Below, piece by piece: positions 36,501 through 47,016 of a DNA stretch of 64,000 nucleotides. The notes beneath the pieces are model-generated. The model worked only from the letters and a program-made list of their open reading frames with translations, ran no database searches and was not told the DNA's origin. Numbering within the stretch: position 1 is the stretch's first letter; each line of letters starts with the position of its first letter. The translations under genes and the position numbers were made by a program. Source of the DNA: Pontederia crassipes (Eukaryota > Streptophyta > Magnoliopsida > Commelinales > Pontederiaceae); the NCBI GenBank assembly GCA_030549335.1, contig JAUKPH010000018.1, forward strand, positions 4,898,001 to 4,962,000, read 5' to 3'.

Positions 36501-36864
36501 TGTTACGAAAGGAGGGAGAGAGGGATCGCACGAAATACAGAAGAACACGAAGAGGAAAAACGGCGACGGCTCTTTGTTATGGAATAATGATGATTACAAG
36601 GATAAGTCTCGGTCTAGACCCCTAGGGAGTTTATATAGGCACTCCCTTTGACAGATGATAGGAATTACATACGAACTGGGACTCTAAATAAATCCCCTGA
36701 AAATAGGACACCTATCTCGTGATAAGGAAATAAATCAAATCAGATCCCCCCTTGACCCCCCACAGGCTCGCTGACCGGTCAATGAGACTCCCGTAGGGGA
36801 ATTCTGCTGAAGCGTCTGACTGTGTAGGGGACCAACTGGGTTCAGATTCAAGGCATTATTAACA
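36501..36864 (-). repeat. 3' LTR of Copia-2
   Basis: This 364-bp LTR reads TGTTAATAATGCC at its start (minus strand) and CCTTTCGTAACA at its end. A TATATAAAC box lies at about 36629-36637 on the minus strand. Its outermost 79 bp match the stub at 40237-40315. Confidence 0.92.
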
Positions 36865-36876
36865 AATCTCCACCTT
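36865..36876 (-). promoter_or_regulatory. Polypurine tract of Copia-2
   Basis: On the minus strand AAGGTGGAGATT directly precedes the LTR start, the usual copia polypurine tract. Confidence 0.92.
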
Positions 36877-36939
36877 GACTTGAATCATCTTCAGAGCACA
36901 AAAGCACGTCACGCCGCCGCCAGTCCCATCTTGAAGCTA

Positions 36940-39900
36940 TTACCAAGTATTTATGTTAAGCAAGTCCAAACAATGTTGGAATTTGCCATAAGGAACAGAT
37001 TTGGTGAACATATCAGCTGGATTGTCTTCAGTGTCAATTTTCTTCACCTTGATCCTCTTCTCAGTGCGGATGAAGTGATATCTGATATCAATGTGTTTGG
37101 TTCTTTCATGATGTACTTGATCCTTGGCTAAACATATTGCACTCAGACTGTCACAGTGCACTATAGCCTGCTCCTGATGTAATTCGAGATCTCCAACTAA
37201 GCCTTTTAAGCAGATGCCTTCCTTGGCAGCTTCCGTCAGTGCCATGTATTCAGCCTCTGTGGTGGACAATGTAACTGATGGCTGAAGTAAAGCCTTCCAA
37301 CTAATAACTGAACTGCCCAAAGTGAAGACATAGCCTGTCATAGATCGTCTTCCATCAACATCTCCAGCATAATATGAATCTGAGTACCCTGCAACCAAAC
37401 ACTCTTTATCACTTCTGTAGATGAGGCCAATATCATATGTTCCTCTCAGATACCGAAAAATTCGCTTCACTGCTTGCCAGTGCTCCTTTCCTGGATCGCT
37501 CATGAACCTGCTGACAACACTGACTGCATGAGTAATGTCTGATCTTGTGCAAACCATGGCATACATCAGACTTCCAACTGCACTAGTATATGGAACCCGA
37601 GACATGTACTCCTTTTCTGCATCTGACTTTGGTGCGAAAGCAACAGAAAGATGAACATTTGCAGCTGATGGAGTATTCAAAGGCTTCGCTCCAGACATTC
37701 CAAATCTGGATAAAATCTTCTCAATATAACTTTTCTGAGATAAGAAGAGTTTATCCTGTGCGCGATCCTTTAGAATTTCCATCCTCAGAATCTTCTGTGC
37801 TGCACCAAGATCTTTCATATCAAATTCTGCACTGAGGAGCTTCTTCAGATTTTGAATGTCTGCCATGTCTCTGGCAGCAATAAGCATATCATCAACATAC
37901 AAGAGCAGATAGATGGTGGAGCCGTCCTTCACCTTCTTGTGATATACACAACAATCATAAGGACTTCGACTGAATCCCTTACTGATCATGAAGCTGTCGA
38001 ACCTCTTGTACCATTGTTTGGGAGACTACTTCAAGCCATACAGAGATTTCTTCAGACTGCAAACTTGATTCTCCTTTCCAGGAATGGAGAATCCCTCTGG
38101 TTGGCTCATAAGAATATCTTCTTCAAGTTCTCCATGGAGGAAAGCAGTCTTCACATCTAGTTGCTCGAGCTCTAGATTTTGATGTGCTACAAGAGCAAGT
38201 AGCACCCTGATAGAAGTATGTCTGACAACATGTGAGAATATCTCATTGTAGTCCACACATTCTTTCTGACTATAACCTTTAGCAACCAGTCGTGCTTTAT
38301 ATCTCATGCCTTCAACTCCTAGAATTCCTGCTTTCTTCTTGAAGATCCATTTACAGCCAACAGCCTTCCTGCCTTTAGGCAACTTGACCAGCTCCCACGT
38401 CTTATTCTTGTGAAGAGATTTCATCTCCTCACCCATAGCAGCGATCTACTATTCAGATTCGGCACATGTGATGGCATCCCTATAAGAGGACGGCTCCAGG
38501 GACTCCACCTCTTCAGCTACCTGTAGTGCATAAGAAGTCATGTCCTCGAAACCATATCGCTTAGGAGGACCAACTTCTCTGCGAGGACGTCTAGCAGCAA
38601 TTGACTCCTCTTCAGGTTGCTCATCAGATTCTTCACCTTCTGGTTCTGCTTCTTGATGTGATCCTTCAGCATCATCCTCAGTTGGAGTGATTTCAACCTT
38701 CACTTGTTTACTGACACTCTCTTCAGCCTCCACCTTCAATTGAAGCATTGATGCTTCATCAAAGGTCACGCTTCTGCTGTGGATGACTTTGTATTCTGAA
38801 GGAGACAAGATTCTGTAGCCCTTCACTCCTGCACCATATCCCATGAACACCCCTTCTTTGGCCCTTGGCTCCAACTTCCCTTTCATTGACGTGATAGTAT
38901 GCTGGACAACAAAAAACTTTTAGACAAGTATAATCAGCAGAATTTCCTGACCATACCTCAGTTGGAGTCTTGAGATCAATCGCAGTCGCCAGACTTCGAT
39001 TCACCAAGTAGCAAGCTGTGTTAACAGCTTCAGCCCAGAATGTCCTATTTAGGCCAGCGTTAGAGAGCATGCACCTTGCCCTTTCCAGAAGTGTCCTGTT
39101 CATTCGTTTTGCAACTCCATTCTGCTGTGGAGTATCCCTGACTGTGCGATGCCTGGCAATGCCTTCATCTTTGCAGAACTGGTCGAATTCAGCAGAACAG
39201 AATTCCAAACCATTGTCAGTGCGAAGATGCTTCACTTTCTTCGACGTCTGATTTTCCACCAGAACCTTTCACTGCTTGAAGGCCTTGAAGGACTCACTCT
39301 TGTGTTTCATCATGAATACCCAAGTCATCCTCGAGTAGTCATCAATCACAGATAGGAAGTACCTCGCACCTCCTAATGATGGAACACGAGAGGGACCCCA
39401 ACAATCGGTGTGGATGTAGTCAAGTGTCGCCTTCGTCCTGTGCACTGCCTTGCCAAACTGAGACCTTCGTTGTTTGTCGAATACGCAGTGCTTGCAGAAG
39501 TTGATTTCAGATATCTTCTTCTCCCCTAGAAGACCTCGTTTGCTGAGGATATTCATCCCGTTCTGACTCATATGCCCAAGCCGCATGTGCCACAGCCTGG
39601 ACCTATCTAATTCGGATGAACTAGCCACTGCAGCAACGCCAGAGACTGTCTTGCCTTGTAATACATACAAGGACTTCTGTCTGACTCCCTTCAGAACCGT
39701 AGCATCACCTTTCATGACCGTGAGGATGCCTCCAGTAACATTGATCTGACACCCTTTAGAGTCGAGGACTCCAAGTGATATCAAATTCTTTTTTAGTTGC
39801 GGAACATGGCGGACATCTGTCAGCGTCCTCACAAGATTGTCATGAGTCCTGATCTGCACAGAACCGATCCCAACTATCTGACAGGCTGCATCGTTGCCCA

Positions 39901-40236
39901 TGATGACGTTTCCACCATCAATCTTCTGATAAGTTGAGAACCACTCTTTATTCGGAGTCATATGATAGGAACACCCCGAATTCAGAACCCAACTATCCGC
40001 CAGACATCCTTGATCAGAAGCAGCCAGAACCAAATCATCTTCAGAATTTCCTGTTTCATGTGCCACCGCAGCGACAGGGACCTTCTTCTTCTTCGGATAA
40101 TCCTTCTTCCAATGACCTGGTTCCTTGCAGTAATTACAGATGTCTTTTGCAGTAATTTTCTTCTTCTTCGACTTGGATTTCTTTGAATTCGAGGACTATC
40201 CCTTCTTCTTCGACTTGGATTTCTTTGAATTCGAGG
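36940..40236 (-). pseudogene. Copia-2 gag (3' end) and pol pseudogene
   Basis: Minus-strand order is: gag zinc knuckle at 40097-40138, where the last Cys is Tyr (CNYCKEPGHWKKDY); protease and GAG-pre-integrase at 39269-40066 (LADSWVLNSGCSYHMT, RLWHMRLGHMSQNG); integrase at 38759-39259 and 39269-39400 (FLSVIDDYSRMTWV, LRTDNGLEFCS); RT at 38026-38436 and onwards ([31 protein letters not shown]); RNase H at 36940-37600 ([33 protein letters not shown]). Interruptions include a stop replacing the Gln of the LKQSP motif at about 38024, two stops near 38445, and a frame change near 39260. A small tandem duplication of SNSKKSKSKKK coding sequence lies at 40160-40235. Confidence 0.92.
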
Positions 40237-40315
40237 ACCCCCGTAAGGGAATTCTGCTGAAGTGCCTGACTATATAGGGGGACCAACTGGGTTCAGATTC
40301 AAGGCATTATTAACA
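40237..40315 (-). repeat. Residual 5' LTR stub of Copia-2
   Basis: 79 bp match the start of the 3' LTR (CCGTA(G/A)GGGAATTCTGCTGAAG, CCAACTGGGTTCAGATTC, AAGGCATTATTAACA). The rest of the 5' LTR is deleted and joined directly to gag zinc-knuckle coding sequence. Confidence 0.9.
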
Positions 40316-40757
40316 AAATAAAATCAACACTTGGTACGTTTATCAAAATTCACTCCTCTAATCGCCCTTTTATTCAATGCTAGAATTTCTGCATGCACTG
40401 AACAATCGTACGTATGAATAGTGGGTTCACATTCATGTAATATATAAATAAAAAATCAAATAAAAATATTAGAAAACCAGTGTAAAGGAGTTTCAAACCT
40501 GGGTCACATTGGATTGCATTAGTTTTGCTGATCAACAAGGCAATAACAAATATGTGTACAATTAGAGAACTAATCATACTAATACACGATTTCAGTGCCT
40601 GCACTTGCAGGCGCGTGAATCCACGTGGCTCCGCCCTTGTGTATGAACAGTTCATTATTATAAATAACGAAGTGCTTTTAAGAAAAAATATTGACGAGTT
40701 TGTGATTTCGAAAAGTATATATTCTTCCTAGAAACCAGAAAGGAAAATTAGCAATAA
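40316..40757. other. AT-rich noncoding stretch
   Basis: No domain or element end was recognised. It ends with AATAA (40753-40757), the target duplication of the next element. Confidence 0.55.
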
Positions 40758-41094
40758 TGTTGGAAATATCACGTGTGCATGGCCATCATCTTTGTCTCTG
40801 ACAACAGCATCGTCGTCTAGCTCAAGGAAATGAGTTGGTCGTCGATGTGTAGTTCTGTAGCATTGTTATGTTCATATAATACATTTTTAGATTTTTATAT
40901 CAGTTTCATTTGTAGTATAACTATGTGTCATGTGTGTGAGTTGTATCTTAGATTACTTGTAATTTCATTTTTTCGACTTTGAATCTAAACTCTGCATCTT
41001 GCCACTTTTTCTATTTCCTTCGTTTTCTTCTTTCATCTGTGTCACTTTCCTAATTTGTTGTGACCAATTTCTGTCGAGCTCTCTAATTTTGACA
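40758..41094 (+). repeat. 5' LTR of the small LTR element
   Basis: It begins TGTTGGAAATATCAC and ends TTTTGACA. Shared with the 3' LTR: GAAGCATTGTTATGTT-type block, GACTTTGAATCTAAACTCTG, CCACTTTTTCTATTTCCTT and GAGCTCTC. Confidence 0.92.
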
Positions 41095-41108
41095 TGGTAT
41101 CAAAACCT
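41095..41108 (+). promoter_or_regulatory. Primer binding site
   Basis: TGGTATCAAAACCT follows the LTR. It resembles the TGGTATCAGAGC initiator tRNA-Met site with G-to-A changes. Confidence 0.8.
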
Positions 41109-41301
41109 CTTCATTGAAGGTCCACTAGAGCTCCTTCTTGCCATGCAAGCTTCATTGTCGCAGCTAGAAGACCTACTTCGTCGCTGTACGGTGAACTGCG
41201 ATCGTTGAACATGAACATGGCGCCTATGAGCCTAGGCGACATCAAGATCGTGATTAGGTTGGAGCTTCCTTTGCTCGATCTACTTCCACTACTAGAAAAA
41301 C

Positions 41302-41790
41302 GCGGATTACCGACGGTCCGAACTGTCGGTAATCAGCCCGAAAACCGTCGGTAACGCAATTACCGACGGTTTTTCAGTCGGAATCGATCCGTCGAAAAAA
41401 TGCTCGTCGCAAAAGGATTTGTGACGGTTGAAAAAATTCGTCGAAAATATCGACGGTTCTGGCCGTCGGAACATTCCTCGGCGGTTCGACCCGTCGAAAT
41501 TTTCCGACGGTTGCAACCGTCGGAAAGGTCCCCGACGGTTGCAACCGTCGGAAAGGTCCCAGACGGTTCGAACCGTCGATATTTCCGACGGTTGTAACCG
41601 CCGGAAAAGGCCGGCGGTCCGAACCGTCAATATTTTCGACGGTTGCAACCGCCGAAAAAGGCCGACAGTCCGAGCCGTCGAAATTTCCGACGGTTGCAAC
41701 CGCCGAAAAAGGCCGGCGGTAGGAACTGCCGCAACTTTTCGACGGTCGCAACTATCGAAAATTTGGGCGGGCGTCGCAACCGTCGCAAAT
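41302..41790. repeat. Palindromic subterminal repeats of the CACTA element (left)
   Basis: CCGACGGTTGCAACCGTCGG occurs as a perfect 20-bp palindrome at 41504-41523 and 41532-41551, with many variants, for example GACGGTTCGAACCGTC at 41562-41577. About a dozen copies are spaced 25-35 bp. They would serve as transposase sites and can form hairpins. Confidence 0.93.
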
Positions 41791-41799
41791 AATTCGGAT

Positions 41800-42060
41800 C
41801 CAGCCGCCTGGCGTTCGGATCCAGCCGTTGGAGGCCGGATCCGCCGCCAGGAGGCCGGATCCGACAGCTGGAGGCTGGATCTGGCGCCAGGCGGCTGGAT
41901 CTGGCGCCAGGAGGCCGGATCCGGCGCCAGGAGGCCGGAACCGGCCCGCCTGGCGGCCGATCCGGCCGCTGGAGGCCGGATCCGGCCGCTGGAGGCCGGA
42001 TCCGGCCGCTTGGCGGCTGATCGGCCACTGGGGGCTGGATCCGGCCGACAGCAGAGAGAG
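41800..42060 (+). repeat. GC-rich 20-bp tandem repeats inside the CACTA element
   Basis: The unit GGATCCGGCCGCTGGAGGCC and variants (GCGCCAGGAGGCC, GCCTGGCGGCC) repeat about 12 times. It shares its core with the repeats inside the hAT element at 6113-6405. A GA-rich tract (42053-42235) and ATATATAAAGG (about 42240-42250) follow. The long open frames across it are compositional artefacts. Confidence 0.9.
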
Positions 42061-42539
42061 AGAGAGAGATGCCGGCGCAGAGCGGGAGAGAGAAAGATAC
42101 GCCGGCGCGGGAGAGGGTCGCCGGCGTCCGGCGCGCGGGAGAGGCCGATCCGGTGCTCGCGGCCGGGAGAGAGAGAGATGAGAGGAGGGAGAGAGAGAGG
42201 AGTGGAGGGAGAAGGGAGAGAGAAGAGGGAGGAGGGAAAATATATAAAGGAAAAAAGTGGAAAGAAAGCGGGAAAAGGAAAAAAAAGCGGAATAACGAAA
42301 TTTTAATTACCGACGGTTTCGCCGTCGAAAATGTAAATATTAAATATTTTTTATTTTATTTAGTTATATATAATATTTATTTTTTATTTTACCGACGGTT
42401 TGAACCGTCGGTAATCTTTACCGATGGTCCAAACCGTCGCAATTACCGACGGTTTGGACCGTCGCTAGTTATATTAATAAAATACTCTTATATATGATAT
42501 TATTATACATTACCGACGGTTACGACTTTCGGAAATTGT

Positions 42540-43030
42540 GGCGGATTTTGCGACGGATGGATATCCGTCGGAAATATCGACGTTCCTAATCGTCAAAAAA
42601 TTAAATAATAATATAATAAATTATATAATTAATTTTTTTATTTCCGACGGTCGTGACCGTCGGAAAATCCGTCGAAAAAATTTAATAATAATATTAAAAA
42701 TATATAATTTAATTTTTTTTATTTCCGACGGTCGTAACCGTCGGAAAAGTCGTCGGAAATTGCGACGGATGGTAATCCGTCGAAAATATCGACGTTCCTA
42801 ATCGTCAAAAAATTAAATAATAATATAATAAATTATATAATTATTTTTTTTTATTTTTGACGGTCGTGACCATCGAAAAATCCGTCGAAAAAATTTAATA
42901 ATAATATTAAAAATATATAATTTAATTTTTTATTTCCGACGGTCGTAACCGTCGGAAAAGTCGTCGGAAATTGCGACGGATGGATATCCGTCGAAAATAT
43001 CGACGTTCCTAATCGTCGAAAAATTAAATA
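42540..43030. repeat. 211-bp tandem repeat in the right arm of the CACTA element
   Basis: The landmark GACGTTCCTAATCGTC begins at 42579, 42791 and 43002, giving periods of 212 and 211 bp. Each unit has CCGACGG palindromes separated by AT-rich spacers. Confidence 0.92.
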
Positions 43031-43172
43031 ATAATATAAATTATTTCCGACGATCATAACCGTCAAAAAATCCGTCGGAGACGGAACCGTCGAAAAATCC
43101 GTGGCAAATTGCAACGGATTTAGAACCGTCGGAAATTATCCGTCGGAAAATCGCGATTTTCTTGTAGTGTTC

Positions 43173-44177
43173 ATCTACAATCAGCACATTAGGTCATTAT
43201 TCCCTGTTTTGCCTTTTGTGTTTTCCTCTGGATCTTCAAATCATTTCTTACCAGCATTCTTTCATCTTGTCGAATTTGGGAGAGATGTCTCCGTTCCTTC
43301 ACTGCTCAAATTCTTATTCTTCCTCACTGTGACATCTTGTTGATTCTCATGGCAATTTCTCGATCATTCTTCATTCTAGGTAATTGTCCCCTTGTTCCTA
43401 TTTGTATTTCAGTGTTTCTTGTTTTCCTTCTTTCTTCCACCCTTCTGTTTGGTCTCCTGCAAGTTGCTAACCTGTGTCCGAGATCAAACATTCAAATCAT
43501 TGTTTCTCGTTGGCATTTCTATTTGTCACGATGAAAGTTTTTCATTCAAAGTGTTCGTCAAACACCTTTTCTCCGACGATGGAATTGCATTCAAAGCATT
43601 CCTCAAGTCGCTTTTCTTCGGTGATGGATAGTGTTTCTCTTCCAAGTGATCGACATATATTTTGATCTTCCTCATTTTGATTTCTATTCGTCCATTGTTG
43701 TCTTCTTTTCATTCCTTCTTTCCTCATCTTAGATTCTTCCTTCGGCAAGTGATCAGATATGTCGTTGATCAAGCTTTCTTCCATGTTTGCTTCGTCTTTT
43801 TCTTTGTGTCCCCTCTATTTATTGATTTTCCTCTTTGTTCCAATTCAAATGGCAACTCGCCGCATCTCGTTGTCCTGCTCCTTATGGTCACCTTCATCCT
43901 CGATGTATCGTGCCACCTTTTGTCTACTACTCTTTGGCTAGTTGAATAGGTGTTCAATGGAGTTCCACAAACTATGGAAAATGTATCTTCTCGATGGCTT
44001 TTCCAGTAGCCACAATTGGGGACGATTCTGCCATTGTTGTGACCCTCTTCAATTTGTTCGTCATGGATGAGCTTCCGCACTCTCTTTACATGTGCTCGAT
44101 GCCGATGTGTTCTGCTACTAATGATGACTTCAAGTCACCGCCATTCAGTTTCTTCCCATCATCGACTTGACGGGGTG
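43173..44177 (+). other. Internal noncoding region of the small LTR element
   Basis: It is pyrimidine-rich with scattered short frames and no recognisable retroviral domain. It ends GACGGGGTG next to the 3' LTR, the likely polypurine tract. Confidence 0.7.
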
Positions 44178-45702
44178 TGATTGAAATATTGTTGGAGCAA
44201 AGTTTTAATTCAATATATAATTATATTTTGATGATATAAACTTTGAAAGATTATAGTTATATGCCGAAGAAGTTTAAATAGAAAGTGACAACTTTATGCA
44301 CTAAATTTTGATTGAATATTTAACTATGATCTCATTAGATTTTGGATGAATGATGAATATCAAATTGTAGAGAATTTTATTAGCTTTCCATAAAATCTAA
44401 GATTATATAATTTGGATAACCATGTAGAAAGTTATGCTCATAATAGTGCAGGCAGTCAACTTGTCAGTCGAAGAAGTGAAAGTCAATTGAGGCACCGGTC
44501 GACCGATCAAATATACTAATTGACTGGTCAATGCACATATTGTCTAATTCAACATCGATTCTATATCGATCGACAGTCTAATCGATGCACCGGTTGACCG
44601 ATCAGCTCAAAGGTTGAAGATTAAAAATGACGAGACTATACCGATCGACACATCCATCGATAGTCCGGTCGATTGATCAGGCGCTGTCACTGAGGAAATC
44701 GCGCAACGATCACATAGACCGGTCCATTAATGCGGTCGATCGATCCCAAGCTGAGATGAATAGTAACGACTATTTTTCATGGATGAAATATGGAAACTTT
44801 TTTGGACGAAATTTTCACGTATAAAGCCTATAAAAGGAATGACAAAGCCTAATGGAAAAGCATCCATCCAAGCATTCAAGAAAAACTTCAAGTTATCAAA
44901 AGAAAATCATTTTCTTAAAGTTATTGTTCAAGCTTCTTTTCTTTTCTTGTGAGCATGATATTGTAAAAGAGAGAAATATTTTATTAGAAAATTGAATGAG
45001 AGCTCATAAGTAGAAGAGGTTCTATATCTTACCTCTTGAGCTAGAGAAAAAATAAATTTCTTATGAGGAGAGGTGTGCCTTACCTTTCGAAGCGGAAAAA
45101 AGATGGTTTGGTGTACAGGGTTTCTACCTTGCTCCATTTGGAATGAAGCAAGAGTTTAGTGAAATCTCCGGCGGTCATTCGGAGAGAGGACATAGGTCAA
45201 GGTGTTGCCGAACCTCGTCAACAACCACTTTGTGTTCTTGTGTTTGTTTTCTCTCTCCCTCTCCTTCTCATACTATTATGCATGCGAATATGATTTGATT
45301 TGCATTAGTTTAAAGTTTAACGAATAAATTTTAAGCTTCCACAATGATTTTTGTGAAATCGATATTTTTGAGTTTTAACATCAATTCACCTCCTCTTGGT
45401 GCTTTGGGATCCTACAAATATCACATCGGCGTGGTCATTAGCTTCGTCTCCGACAACAACATCATCATCTAGCTGAAGGAAATGAATTGTAGCTGAGTTG
45501 TCGAGGTGTTGTTCTGAAGCATTGTTATGTTTGATTAGTAGTATAAATAGGTGTTGTGTGTGTGAGTTCATTTTTTCCACTTTGAATCTAAACTCTGCAA
45601 CTTTCCACTTTTTCTATTTCCTTTGTTTTATGTTTTCCTCTTTTCTCTGCATCGCTTTCCTCATTTGCTCCGACCAATCTCTAGAGCTCTCGACTTTTGA
45701 CA
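44178..45702 (+). repeat. 3' LTR of the small LTR element, split by a solo LTR
   Basis: The first 12 bp (TGATTGAAATAT, 44178-44189) match the 5' LTR start, and the rest resumes at 45417 (AATATCACATCGG). The interruption is the solo LTR with duplicated AATAT. The end is TTTTGACA at 45702. Confidence 0.9.
44190..45416 (+). repeat. SIRE-like solo LTR
   Basis: This 1227-bp LTR begins TGTTGGAGCAAAGTTTTAAT and ends GGGATCCTACA, flanked by AATAT (44185-44189 and 45417-45421). It is homologous along its whole length to the LTRs at 49601-50791 and 53018-54015. No internal sequence accompanies it, so it arose by LTR-LTR recombination. It contains GTCGACCGAT-type short repeats at about 44500-44760. Confidence 0.95.
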
Positions 45703-45721
45703 AATAATTAAAGCATCCACA

Positions 45722-47016
45722 CATGGAATTTATAAGGGAAGACGATCTTGCATTTCTGACTGTCAACTGCCATCGTTGTCGCCAGCGTGATTGTGGTTGG
45801 AAGAAGTTTCATGAACGACCTCCACCACTGCTCTGATGGCTCGAGTAAGGTTCTCAAAATGGTTTTGGACATTCGACCGAAAGCAATTGAACCCATTATC
45901 ACTCTCCTCTATCCAGAGGAGGTAAACCTATAGCTCTTGCTTTGCGCTGTTTGTACGACCACTTCAGCATTCATCTTCACTCCGCTATTTGCTTCCAGGC
46001 ATCGATTATGAACTCCAAGTCTACCTCCATCCCTGGCATCTTCAAGGCGAGCTCACTGAACTTGTCGAGTCGCCTATCGCGCATTGCAGACATCGCCTTC
46101 TCTCGTGATCTGTGGTTGATGTCCCAACACTCATAGTAGTTGCATGTAATGCTTCGCCATATTTTCTTGCTCGTTGTGTGCAGACTTCATATCACTTTCT
46201 CGATAGTCTTTACATCGATGGTTGCCAGAAGAACTCAAAATAATAGGGCGCTAGGCACACCATGTTGTGCAGCACTCACCCTTCTGTATCGACCCCTTGC
46301 ACTTGGGGAAGCGCAAATCAAGGTGGTGTTTGGCCGATCGACACTTGTCATCACCTCCCACCATGCCACCATGCTGCAATCCACTAGCCGGTGAACCTCC
46401 TCTGTGCTCTCCAAGAGAATCTATGCTAGCAGCGATAAAGGACATCTTTGTCATCATCAAACTCCATCGTGAGCTCGCAACCCAGGGAGGGACACTACTT
46501 TATGTTCAAGTTGTGTTGGACGTATGATTGGAGAAGGTAATGAGCGATCTCGCTTTCTCTTCAATCATGGCGAGCCCTTTGATCAATGCCTCGTGACGAT
46601 GATTGTGCAAGTTGGTTCAGGGCACGCCAACGTCAAGCAATGAAGACCGACCTTTATGGCTGTGTTGATGTAGCCTCTCCAATAGCGGTGTAGTAGTAAT
46701 GGTGGCAAGAAGCGGATGCTCTCATCATATTGGCAAAAGGAAAACTTTTGTAGCAAATCTCACAGTGCAACTCAGTAAAGACTTCATGAGCATCCTCCTC
46801 GCCGATGATGACATCGATGTGGCCATGTTCTCCTCCGTCGAACCATGTTCCTCCACCTCGGAAGCCTTCCACTTGTGGAGACAGAGGAGATCCCGAGCTG
46901 ATGCCTGGGAACGGACAACACATCGTTCAGCCCGTCGATGACTTGGTCTTGCCATTGTCGGATGTCGTCTTCGCTTAGGATGGTGTAGCACTTATGCTTT
47001 GTTCGTTTGTAATACC
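45722..47016 (-). pseudogene. ARIADNE-type RBR E3 ubiquitin ligase pseudogene
   Basis: Read on the minus strand with frameshifts. Near 46987 it has YTILSEDDIRQWQDQ, the conserved N-terminal block of plant ARI proteins. A RING1-like CEICYKSF lies in 46654-46923, followed in another frame by a CPEPTC-type block. A RING2-like PKCKGSIQKGECC is at about 46270-46310. The C-terminal helical ariadne region has YYECWDINHRSREKA (46136 downward), then IIDAWKQIAE (about 45970-46000) and FENLTRAIRAV (about 45836-45865). ARI proteins transfer ubiquitin through a Cys in RING2; here stops, deletions and shifts preclude function. The contiguous layout without obvious introns over 1.3 kb suggests a retroposed copy, though a TTTTTTTTCAG at its 5' edge could be an old acceptor. 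Confidence 0.78.

Larger units (their letters stand above)
36501..40315 (-). mobile_element. Copia-2: 5'-truncated Ty1/copia (Tork-like) retrotransposon
   Basis: A full 3' LTR (36501-36864), a polypurine tract, and a nearly continuous antisense pol are followed by a zinc-knuckle remnant of gag and a 79-bp stub of the 5' LTR (40237-40315). The primer site, leader and most of gag are gone. The LTR has TGTTA...TAACA ends. Flanking 5-mers (TAAAC and AAATA) do not match, consistent with a deletion or rearrangement at the right side. Only a few stops interrupt pol, so it is younger than Copia-1. Orientation is opposite to psaG. Confidence 0.93.
41287..43169. mobile_element. 1883-bp non-autonomous CACTA element
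   Basis: The left end is CACTACTAGAAAAACGCG and the right end CGCGATTTTCTTGTAGTG; these are imperfect inverted repeats. A 3-bp TTC duplication flanks it (41284-41286 and 43170-43172). Subterminal regions consist of CCGACGG/CCGTCGG motifs. The interior holds GC-rich 20-bp repeats, a GA tract and an AT-rich block. No transposase sequence is present. It lies inside the small LTR element. Confidence 0.96.
40758..45702 (+). mobile_element. Small non-autonomous LTR retrotransposon carrying two nested elements
   Basis: A 337-bp 5' LTR (40758-41094) and a 3' LTR (44178-45702, split) share many blocks and are flanked by a perfect 5-bp duplication AATAA (40753-40757 and 45703-45707). A primer site follows the 5' LTR and CGGGGTG precedes the 3' LTR. 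With the CACTA (41287-43169) and the solo LTR (44190-45416) removed, the internal region is only about 1.2 kb and has no gag or pol. That makes it a TRIM/LARD-type parasite mobilised in trans. Confidence 0.92.

Noticed and set aside
41428..42306. 292-codon open frame inside the small CACTA element
   Set aside because: It crosses palindromic subterminal repeats, GC-rich 20-bp repeats and a GA tract; similar frames exist on both strands and no domain is present.
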